DNA of 33,415 bases from a virus: IMG/VR virus record IMGVR_UViG_3300041418_000099, positions 1 through 33,415 of that record; one strand, 5' to 3'. A program made the translations under genes and the position numbers. Shown in pieces: positions 13,289-19,572 of the stretch (its first letter is position 1; each line of letters starts with the position of its first letter). The notes beneath the pieces are model-generated. The model was given only the letters and a program-made list of their open reading frames with translations. It did no database searches and was not told the origin of the DNA.

Positions 13289-13537
13289 AAGGGCTGGCGT
13301 AGGGGTGGCATACTTCAATGCAAATCTTAAGTCGGTGGTTCGATTCCACCTGTTCGTTTCGGCGAACATGGCGCAGTGGTAGCGCGAAGATACGAAGGCC
13401 GCGCCGATGAGGGTCGATGTAGTGCCAAACTCCTCGTCTCATCGCATCGACCTTTACGGATGGCGTAGCCGGGGAATCCTTCGCTTGAAACAAAGGCCCT
13501 GGCGATTGTTCCTCCGTTGTTCCGCCCTTGCTTTTTT
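13289..13537 (+). ncRNA. Y RNA 1 (YrlA-like) with permuted tRNA-like domain
   Basis: An outer helix AAGGGC (13289-13294) / GCCCTT (13524-13529) is followed by six U (13532-13537), a likely 3-prime end. Inside the 5-prime strand is motif copy A (13295-13316); its stem continues as GGGGTGGC with GCCGCGCC (13302-13309/13398-13405, one mismatch) and CTTC/GAAG up to the tRNA-like core at 13324-13391. A second arm (GGTCGATG/CATCGACC, 13412-13452) and a complete second motif module (copy B, helix ACGGA/TCCGT, 13456-13517) branch off before the 3-prime strand TGTTCC (13518-13523). Bacterial Y RNAs bind Ro60 by a stem of this kind and PNPase by the tRNA mimic. Ends are inferred. Confidence 0.75.
13324..13391 (+). 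other. Circularly permuted tRNA core within Y RNA 1
   Basis: Order: anticodon-stem strand ATCTT (13324-13328), five-base variable loop ending C, T-arm GGTGG-TTCGATT-CCACC (13334-13350), acceptor 3-prime strand TGTTCGT (13351-13357), UUCG loop, acceptor 5-prime strand GCGAACA (13362-13368), T8, G9, D-arm GCGC-AGTGGTA-GCGC (13371-13385), one base, then AAGAT (13387-13391). Acceptor 7, D 4, anticodon 5 and T 5 pairs; A14, G15, G18, G19, A21, C48, T54, T55, C56 and A58 are all in place. There is no room for CCA, so it is a mimic and not a tRNA gene. Confidence 0.9.
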
Positions 13538-13546
13538 AATGCATCA

Positions 13547-13647
13547 GACGCGTGGCGTAGATGGCGGTTACTTCGCCTGTGGAGCGTGAAGGCGGACGGC
13601 GAAAGCCGTTGCGCGCATACGTTCCCGCTATCGTTTGTTCCCGCGTT
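13547..13647 (+). ncRNA. Y-like module C, Ro60-site motif without tRNA-like domain
   Basis: Helix GACGCG (13547-13552) / CGCGTT (13642-13647) encloses motif copy C (TGGCGTA) opposite GTTTGTTCC (13633-13641), then GATGGCGG (13560-13567) pairs with CCGCTATC (13625-13632). The inside holds an ACGGC-GAAA-GCCGT hairpin (13596-13609) rather than a T-arm and D-arm. It may be a separate small RNA or part of a longer transcript with Y RNA 2. No terminator or promoter separates it. Confidence 0.6.
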
Positions 13648-13664
13648 GAAATATTCGCCAATGA

Positions 13665-13783
13665 GACGAGTGGCGTAGGATGCGGATACTTCGTATAACA
13701 ACGATTGCAGGTTCGAGTCCTGCCGCGCCGCCGGGCGCGTAGCCTAATGGCAAGGCACCTCCGCGTCCGCTGATTCCCTCGTC
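13665..13783 (+). ncRNA. Y RNA 2 (YrlA-like) with permuted tRNA-like domain
   Basis: Helix GACGAG (13665-13670) / CTCGTC (13778-13783); motif copy D opposite GCTGATTCC; then GGATGCGGA (13678-13686) with TCCGCGTCC (13760-13768). The apical domain is again a permuted tRNA: T-arm GCAGG-TTCGAGT-CCTGC (13707-13723), acceptor helix CGCGCC/GGCGCG with a GCCG loop (13724-13739), T8, A9, and D-arm GCCT-AATGGCA-AGGC (13742-13756). A15-T48 replaces the G15-C48 of Y RNA 1, a covariation of the Levitt pair. It ends 30 bases before the rsr start codon. Confidence 0.75.
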
Positions 13784-13813
13784 ATAAATATCTCGCACGG
13801 AGGAGGAAAGGAA

Positions 13814-15337
13814 ATGACGAGGTTCAACACCACGACGAAAGGCCGGAACACTTCGGCCTCCAAAGCCCCGACGGTCAACTACGAAGGCGCGCCCGCCTAC
13901 ACGCTCGAAGCGAAGGCGGAGTTGTATGCGCTGGCCGTCACGAGTCTTTTGAGCGACAAGTTCTATGCGACAACCGAAGCGGAACTGGAGCGCCTCACGC
14001 GGCTCGTGCAGAGCGCCCCGCCGGAGTTCACGGCGCGGCTTGCCGTCTATTGCCGTGAGTCGATGTGGCTCCGCTCAATCCCCATCATGCTACTGGCCGA
14101 ACTCGCACAACTACACAGCGGCGACGACCTCGTGCGACGGGTCGCGGGCCGCGTCATCCGGCGCGTCGATGAGTTGACGGAGACGCTCTCATGCTACGCG
14201 CTTCTCAACCCGCGCACCGGAGCCAAGCAACTCTCGAAGATGTCCCACCAACTGCAACTCGGGCTGGCCGATGCGTTCGGGCGATTCGACGAGTATCAAT
14301 TCTCTAAATGGGCCGGTGCGGGCAAAGGCATCTCGCTCCGCGATGTGATGTTCCTCTGCCACCCGAAGCCGACAGCCGAGCGTGAGGCGCTCTACAAGAA
14401 AATCGCCGCCAACGAACTCGGCGCCGCCTATACGTGGGAATCGGAACTCTCCGCGAAGGGCAACAACCGCGAGACGTGGGAAGCGTTGCTGGACTCCGGC
14501 AAGGTCGGCTATATGGCGTTGCTCCGCAATCTGCGGAACATCCTGAGCGCCGGCGTTTCGAGCGCGCACGTCGAGCAAGTCTGCGCCCGGCTCGGCAACG
14601 AAGAGGAAGTCATGCGCTCCCGCCAGTTCCCGTTCCGTTTCTTCTCGGCCGCGCGGGAATTGTCGGCAATGGATGGATTGAAGTTCGACCGCCGGGTCGC
14701 GGAGGCTCTGGAGCAGGCGATGACGGTCGCCGCCCAGAACATCAAAGGCATCGACACTGACGACCGCGTGATGCTGGTCTGCGATATCTCCGGATCGATG
14801 GACAATGCGCTGTCCTCCCAATCGAAGGTCAAACTCTATGAGGTCGGCATCGTCATGGCCTCTCTGCTCAACACGTACTTGAAGAACCCGAAGGTCGGGC
14901 TGTTCGCCGACCGGTTCCAACTCGTGAACCTGCCGCGCGCCGGGGTCCTGGCGAACGCGGCGCACCTCTCGAAGATGCAAGGCACGCTCGGCGGCTCAAC
15001 GAACGGATATCTGGCACTCAAATTCCTGCTCCAGAGCAAAGCCGAGTTCGACAAGGTCATCTTCTTCACCGACTGCCAATGGTGGGACAGCGATCCTCGC
15101 TACGGCTACGGCATCGTGCATGAGTCCGCAACGCTTTGGGCCCAATATCACGCGCAGTTCCCCGCCGCTCGCGGCTATTATATCGACCTCGCCGGATATG
15201 GGACGACGCCCGTCCGCATCGACCGCGCCACGGGAATGTCATTCATCGCCGGATGGAATGAGCGGGTGTTCGAGTTGGTGGACCGCGCCGAGAACGGCTC
15301 GACGGCTATCGCTGAGATAGAGGCGATGGAACTCTGA
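13814..15337 (+). CDS. rsr: Ro60 orthologue, TROVE domain RNA-binding protein
   Basis: 507 residues, a typical length for a complete bacterial Ro60. Residues about 25-310 form the TROVE HEAT-repeat ring that binds Y RNAs on its surface and ends of damaged RNAs in its hole; landmarks are LAVYCRESMWLRSIPIMLL, LSKMSHQLQLGLADAF, and MALLRNLRNILSAGV. Residues about 318-500 are the vWA domain with an intact MIDAS: DISGS at 324-328, T396 in GGST, and D420 in FFTD. Ribosome site GGAGGAGG. The neighbours upstream are the two Y-like RNAs. Known Rsr proteins work with PNPase in RNA decay and rRNA maturation, and help stress survival. A phage copy may steer host RNA decay; that is inferred. Confidence 0.92.
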   Translation: MTRFNTTTKGRNTSASKAPTVNYEGAPAYTLEAKAELYALAVTSLLSDKFYATTEAELERLTRLVQSAPPEFTARLAVYCRESMWLRSIPIMLLAELAQLHSGDDLVRRVAGRVIRRVDELTETLSCYALLNPRTGAKQLSKMSHQLQLGLADAFGRFDEYQFSKWAGAGKGISLRDVMFLCHPKPTAEREALYKKIAANELGAAYTWESELSAKGNNRETWEALLDSGKVGYMALLRNLRNILSAGVSSAHVEQVCARLGNEEEVMRSRQFPFRFFSAARELSAMDGLKFDRRVAEALEQAMTVAAQNIKGIDTDDRVMLVCDISGSMDNALSSQSKVKLYEVGIVMASLLNTYLKNPKVGLFADRFQLVNLPRAGVLANAAHLSKMQGTLGGSTNGYLALKFLLQSKAEFDKVIFFTDCQWWDSDPRYGYGIVHESATLWAQYHAQFPAARGYYIDLAGYGTTPVRIDRATGMSFIAGWNERVFELVDRAENGSTAIAEIEAMEL

Positions 15338-15364
15338 TGGGCCGCGCAAAAAGGAAACTGACAT

Positions 15365-15580
15365 ATGAGCGAACCGAAACTATGCCCGTTTTTGGTCATG
15401 GCCTATTGGCTTGGACAACTAACTAAAATTGAGGGGTTAGACCTTGACTCTTTCTGTCGAGAGGACAAGTGCGCCATGTGGCGGAAGAATTGGCACGTCA
15501 CTAAATATTCAAAACCGCCCACCGTCCTGCCTATTGGATGGGAACCTGTCTTTTTCTGTGGCCTCGCGGGGGAGCCCTAG
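15365..15580 (+). CDS. Small four-cysteine protein downstream of rsr
   Basis: 71 residues (MSEPKLCPFLVMAYWLG ... FCREDKCAMWRKN ... FFCGLAG). Four cysteines in the pattern CPFL ... C-x4-CAMW ... CGLA suggest a zinc or iron-sulfur site; small proteins of this pattern are frequent but uncharacterised. It lies 27 bases after rsr on the same strand and may be part of the same transcript. AAAGGAAA site at a long distance. The stop is 13 bases from the convergent tail-fibre stop; no clear terminator is seen between them. Confidence 0.65.
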   Translation: MSEPKLCPFLVMAYWLGQLTKIEGLDLDSFCREDKCAMWRKNWHVTKYSKPPTVLPIGWEPVFFCGLAGEP

Positions 15581-15592
15581 GCGATTCTGCGG

Positions 15593-16561
15593 TTAGGCCG
15601 ATAAGCGCACAAAAATGGCTGGGATCGGCGCCGCCGTGATGAGGGTGGGGGATGACGGGAATGTCCCGGGTAGAGCACCGTAGGTCTGCGCTACGTACAG
15701 ACCGCAGTTCATGGCCGTGCCGAGAGCGTTCGACGTGCCGAGTACGTTGATGACGCCCGCCACCGGGATGCAGTAGATGGCCGGGGTAGCCGCGCAGACG
15801 ATGACGAGCCAGCAGAGCGTGTTGACCGCTAGGGCCTGGCTAATCGTGATGGTCTTGGCTCCGGTTGAGGTCACGTCTATTGTCCCCGCATCTAGGAGCA
15901 GGCTGCCCGGGTAGCAGTTGCCGCCGTCCGCGTAGATTCCCAGCCGCGCCGTGGTCGTGCTGAGGGTTGAAACGTAGACCCCGATCCGGTCCAGGGTGAT
16001 GGCTTTCGGGCTGAGGAAAGGCATCGCGTACATACGGGCCGCCACGAGGGCCGTACCAGAGAGGGCCGTGCCCGAACGCGGCGAGGTATACCAGGCCTCG
16101 TAATTCGTAACCCCATAGTGACGGTAAAAGTTCACGTCCGGGTTGCGCGTGTCAGATAGCCGCGAATCGTTCCCCTGGCAGATCGTACCCGCCCCCGTCC
16201 CAAAGGACTCCCGGCTGTGCCGGTGGTCGGCCCGCGCCACGGACGCGCTAGAACCCTCGGCCGCGTAATCCCCCGGAGCACTCGCCCCGGCCGTAACGCC
16301 TACGGTATGCAGGGCATTGCCGTGGCTCGTGGGCGTCCGCGAATCCGAGAGGCGGCTGTCCGCTGTCACGACTGCTGTGCCGGTGACATCGGCCGGAGCA
16401 TGGGAATGCGCCGTGGGCGTCCGTGCGTCGGAAAGACGGCTATCCCCCGTCCCGACTTTTCCGCGTTGTCCCCCGACCGCTTGGTTTATCATGTTCTGCA
16501 ATTTTCTGGACAGCGCTTCCACGTCCTGCTTGAGCGCGATTCGTTTTCCTGATACCGGCAT
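15593..16561 (-). CDS. Tail fibre / receptor-binding protein candidate
   Basis: 322 residues. Residues 1-30 are a coiled coil. Residues about 35-140 have repeats of DSRLSDARTPTAHSHA type, the common phage tail-fibre shaft repeat, ending in VARADHRHSRESFGTG. The C-terminal half is a beta-sandwich with ARLGIYADGG and PGSLLLDAG, also seen in the repeat protein at 29834-32515, and is likely the receptor-contacting part. It is the last gene of the structural operon, where fibres often lie. Confidence 0.75.
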   Translation of the reverse strand: MPVSGKRIALKQDVEALSRKLQNMINQAVGGQRGKVGTGDSRLSDARTPTAHSHAPADVTGTAVVTADSRLSDSRTPTSHGNALHTVGVTAGASAPGDYAAEGSSASVARADHRHSRESFGTGAGTICQGNDSRLSDTRNPDVNFYRHYGVTNYEAWYTSPRSGTALSGTALVAARMYAMPFLSPKAITLDRIGVYVSTLSTTTARLGIYADGGNCYPGSLLLDAGTIDVTSTGAKTITISQALAVNTLCWLVIVCAATPAIYCIPVAGVINVLGTSNALGTAMNCGLYVAQTYGALPGTFPSSPTLITAAPIPAIFVRLSA

Positions 16562-16571
16562 GGCTTATCCC

Positions 16572-18116
16572 CTATGTATAGATGATGGTCTGCGTGTCGA
16601 GTTGGGCGATGATTTCCGTCGTCGCGCTCTGCGGCTTCTTGACGATTTTCATAATGCGGAACAGCACGTTCGTCATCGCGCCGCCCGGCCAGGGGGCCCG
16701 CTTGCGGCTGATGCTCACTTTGTCGCGCCCCGGCACGAGGTTCAGCCCGTAACCGTGGACCTCGAAATCAACGAGGATTTGCGGCTGTTGGTAGAGCGTC
16801 AGGAAGTTCGCGCAGAGCGCCGCCGCATCGGCATCGGCGACGAGGTACGTCTCCATCTCCAACGACTCGGCGTTCGAGTAAAAGAAGTTGGAGATATTCG
16901 ACACCATATCCTTCGCCTTGAACGTCTGCCCGTCCAGGCTCTCGGCGTATTTGATGTTGATGTGCTTCTGGATGGCCTGCACTTCGTGGATGACATTGAA
17001 CATGATGAAGTCCTCGTCGGCCAGCACCGGCGTGTTGGCGGGCGTGCCGCTCAGGAATACGACCGTCCCGTAGGTGCCGTCATGGTAGGGCGTCCACTTG
17101 TAGAGGACCGTCTGTTCGAGTTGGCTATTGAAGTCGCCGAATGTCAATTGCCGGTCAACGAAGATCCCCAGCGTCTGTGTGCATCGGGTATGCATCGCGG
17201 CGAGCGCCGTCGCGTCGAGCGTCGCGGCGGGGTAGCCCATGATGCCGACGACGATATCATAGATGACATCGTCGGCGGTGGTGATAACGACGCTGGAGCC
17301 GTTGACGGGGCCCTGGATGTCGCACGTCAGGTTCGTGTCCTCGTTGCAGAGCGGCGTGGCCAACTGCGCGCCGTCGGTCGCCTCGTTTGCCGGGATGGTG
17401 GCCGTCAGCGGCCCGAACTGCGTCTCCGGAGATTTCGACGAATAGAACTTGACCCAGACATTCCCGCTCGGCGTGCCGACGACCGAGCCGCCATAGAGAA
17501 TGAGTTTCGTCGGGAAGAACTGCGTGCCGACCGTGAACGCCTGCCCGATGGCCGTGTCGGTCGCGGAGTTCCTCAAATTTTTAGCCGTCCCGCTGGTATC
17601 TGAGTTGTCGATATATAATGTCTCGGCAGCGTCCACCGACACCTTTCCGTAGAGTTGGAACGATACGGATTGACCGGAGGTTGAACTCCAGCCCCGAGAA
17701 CCGTTGATTGTATAGCCCTGCCCGTTCGCCACGCTTGAACTCTCGCCGACGACAACATAGTTGGAGCCGCTGATGGCGAAGTCGCCCTCGACGGAGAAGT
17801 AATATGTGTGGCCGATGCCGACCGAGAACTTCTGGTTGAAAATGAGCGTGAACTGCCCGGTCGTCAAGTCCTGCGTGTAATCGAGGCCGAGGATGAGCGG
17901 ATTCTTCGTCGCCGAGCGAATGGCGTCGATGGCATGGATGCTCTGGTCCACGATTTTGAATGTGTGCGCCGTCGTGTCGATTTGTGTCGGGGTGATGTTC
18001 GTCAACGTGCCGTATCCGATGGGGATGGCGTTGCCGACGGCAGTCGGGTCGATATTCGGATATGTCACAATGTCGTAATTGCGGAGCGGTATAATCGTGT
18101 TTATCATAATCGTCAT
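16572..18116 (-). CDS. Tail tip / hub protein
   Basis: 514 residues. The start (YDIVTYPNIDPTAVGNAIPIGYG) and FKIVDQSIHAIDAIRS match hub-type tail proteins of siphoviruses, where this region follows the fold carried by the gene before it. Residues about 165-290 look like an inserted beta-sandwich (GQAFTVGTQFFPTKLILYGG), perhaps sugar-binding. The C-terminal part resembles a baseplate-hub domain. The start overlaps the previous stop (TAATG) with no ribosome site, so translation is coupled; the two may have been one protein. Confidence 0.6.
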   Translation of the reverse strand: MTIMINTIIPLRNYDIVTYPNIDPTAVGNAIPIGYGTLTNITPTQIDTTAHTFKIVDQSIHAIDAIRSATKNPLILGLDYTQDLTTGQFTLIFNQKFSVGIGHTYYFSVEGDFAISGSNYVVVGESSSVANGQGYTINGSRGWSSTSGQSVSFQLYGKVSVDAAETLYIDNSDTSGTAKNLRNSATDTAIGQAFTVGTQFFPTKLILYGGSVVGTPSGNVWVKFYSSKSPETQFGPLTATIPANEATDGAQLATPLCNEDTNLTCDIQGPVNGSSVVITTADDVIYDIVVGIMGYPAATLDATALAAMHTRCTQTLGIFVDRQLTFGDFNSQLEQTVLYKWTPYHDGTYGTVVFLSGTPANTPVLADEDFIMFNVIHEVQAIQKHINIKYAESLDGQTFKAKDMVSNISNFFYSNAESLEMETYLVADADAAALCANFLTLYQQPQILVDFEVHGYGLNLVPGRDKVSISRKRAPWPGGAMTNVLFRIMKIVKKPQSATTEIIAQLDTQTIIYT

Positions 18117-18811
18117 TAATCAGTATTGAGCATCTGGTCCTCGATGTCTATACTGAGAACGTCATCGGCCCAGGTCACCTTGCCCGTTCTGGCCCGCACA
18201 CAGTTCACGGCGGCGGAATACGCCTCGCCCGGAACGACGACTTTCAGGTAGCAGAGGCGCGACTCCCAGATGAAGTTCACAATGTCCAGGTCATACGCGC
18301 CGTCACCGTTGGCGATGGTGATGGTGTCCCATGTCTGGCGCTGGGTGCCTTCATAGAACATCGTCAATTCCAGCGTGATGTCCGGAATGGAGTCTTTGAG
18401 AAGTCGGGGCTCGATTTCAAAGCCTCCGATATCGACAATGGTATAGGGCGGCGGGTACTGCTGGTCACAGAACCGCCGCCAGTAGAACGCCATCACCGCG
18501 ATCGTCGTATCGCTCGGATTGTTGCCGGCGATGGCGTGGAGGTAGAGTTTCGCGGCGGCGGGGTCGTAGTAATAACTACCGGCCGTAATCTTGCAGGTTG
18601 CCACGCTCCCGACCGACTGGTCATCAGTCGTCACGAACGTCGTGTTGCTGGCCTCATGCACCTCGGCCGGAGCCGTCAGACACGCGAGCGTCGAGTAAGT
18701 GCTGGAGCCTTCGGACGACCACGAGGCAGTATCAATACGCTGACCGACCTCAATCTCGAAGATGAACGCCAGTTTCGAGTCCGGCTTCGCTATCTCCAGC
18801 GGGACCGTCAT
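18116..18811 (-). CDS. Tail tip protein, N-terminal hub partner
   Basis: 231 residues from the ATG after GGAGGAG; overlaps the upstream stop by ATGA. It is beta-rich with KLAFIFEIEVGQRIDTASW and FEIEPRLLKDSIPDITLEL, consistent with a tail-tip component between distal tail protein and hub. No enzyme motif. Confidence 0.6.
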   Translation of the reverse strand: MTVPLEIAKPDSKLAFIFEIEVGQRIDTASWSSEGSSTYSTLACLTAPAEVHEASNTTFVTTDDQSVGSVATCKITAGSYYYDPAAAKLYLHAIAGNNPSDTTIAVMAFYWRRFCDQQYPPPYTIVDIGGFEIEPRLLKDSIPDITLELTMFYEGTQRQTWDTITIANGDGAYDLDIVNFIWESRLCYLKVVVPGEAYSAAVNCVRARTGKVTWADDVLSIDIEDQMLNTD

Positions 18812-19572
18812 CTCATCTCCTCCAATTTCATTGACGCCGCTTCGACCTGATAGTCGTCGGCATTGTAGGAGAAACTCATTGCCCCGGCATACTGGACGTA
18901 GAACGTCATCACGGACGGATAGGTGGAATCCTCGCAGAAGAACCACGGGACGCTGGTGCCGACCACCTTCAGAATGCCAAGAAGCGTCGATTTGTCCGAC
19001 GCGATGTTCGGCAGGTCATACTGCCACGTTCGATAGCGCGTCAACTGGAACGATGTTTTCTGGCCCCCGATGGAAGTCTCGACGACCGACGGGTCCTCGT
19101 AGGACGATTTCCGTGACTTGTAGGTGCGGGTCAGTCCGGTGTACGGGCCGAGGAAGATTCGCCCGACGGAGAGATAGCCCGCCGTGTTTCCGGTATCAGC
19201 GATCGTCAGCCGCCACCATTGGTAGGTCTGCGTCGAGGCGGGGAAATAGCAGAACGTCGTGTACGGCCCGTCGCCCGCCACGGCCCACGTGAGCGCCTGA
19301 TTGTAGGACGGGGCACCCCATGAGTCTGTGGCATTGCCCTGAAGCGTGACAGTCGCGCCGGCCGTGAGGTTGTGGTCGTGGAGGACGAGCGCTTGGATGG
19401 CTTTCGCCGAGCCGAGATTGACTTTAATCCACTCGCTCGTGATTCCGGTCGAGCGCCATACCCGCGTCGGCCACCGCTGTTGTGTATTCGTGCCGGAATA
19501 GCCGGAGGCTTCGGAACTGTCGGTCAGCGTCCCGCCGTCCCAGAGGTTGTTGTAGAGGATTCTACTGGACAT
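18808..19572 (-). CDS. Distal tail protein with discoidin-like domain
   Basis: 254 residues. The first 130 residues (EWIKVNLGSAKAIQALVLHDHNLT, WWRLTIADTGNTAGYLSVGRIFLG) follow the pattern of F5/8 type C / discoidin-like carbohydrate-binding domains. The second half (LTRYRTWQYDLPNIA, FSYNADDYQVEAASMKLEE) looks like a tail-tube-like core. Position right after the tape measure gene is that of Dit proteins. GGAGG site. Confidence 0.6.
   Translation of the reverse strand: MSSRILYNNLWDGGTLTDSSEASGYSGTNTQQRWPTRVWRSTGITSEWIKVNLGSAKAIQALVLHDHNLTAGATVTLQGNATDSWGAPSYNQALTWAVAGDGPYTTFCYFPASTQTYQWWRLTIADTGNTAGYLSVGRIFLGPYTGLTRTYKSRKSSYEDPSVVETSIGGQKTSFQLTRYRTWQYDLPNIASDKSTLLGILKVVGTSVPWFFCEDSTYPSVMTFYVQYAGAMSFSYNADDYQVEAASMKLEEMR

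Larger units (their letters stand above)
13295..13692 (+). repeat. Four copies of a 22-nt Ro60-site-like motif
   Basis: Copies at 13295-13316 (A), 13461-13482 (B), 13553-13574 (C) and 13671-13692 (D). All start TGGCGTAG and end with TTC after a variable middle, with exactly the same length. Each is preceded by one strand of a helix whose partner follows a TGTTCC (A, B, C) or GATTCC (D) element. Conserved internal-loop sequences between changing helices point to a protein site, most simply that of the adjacent Ro60 protein. Confidence 0.8.

Noticed and set aside
13295-13692. CRISPR array
   Set aside because: Copies are imperfect, unequally spaced and part of helices; no cas genes.
13334-13756. 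Two tRNA genes or permuted functional tRNA genes
   Set aside because: T-arm and D-arm are canonical, but order is permuted and acceptor strands are joined by a 4-base loop, leaving no CCA or processing site; no anticodon loop exists.
14189-14980. 263-codon open frame antisense to rsr
   Set aside because: No ribosome site, composition of an antisense shadow (many His, Arg and Gln runs), fully inside the clear Ro60 gene.
16317-17603. 428-codon plus-strand frame
   Set aside because: Antisense to the tail fibre and hub genes; Arg/His/Asp-rich shadow without start signal.
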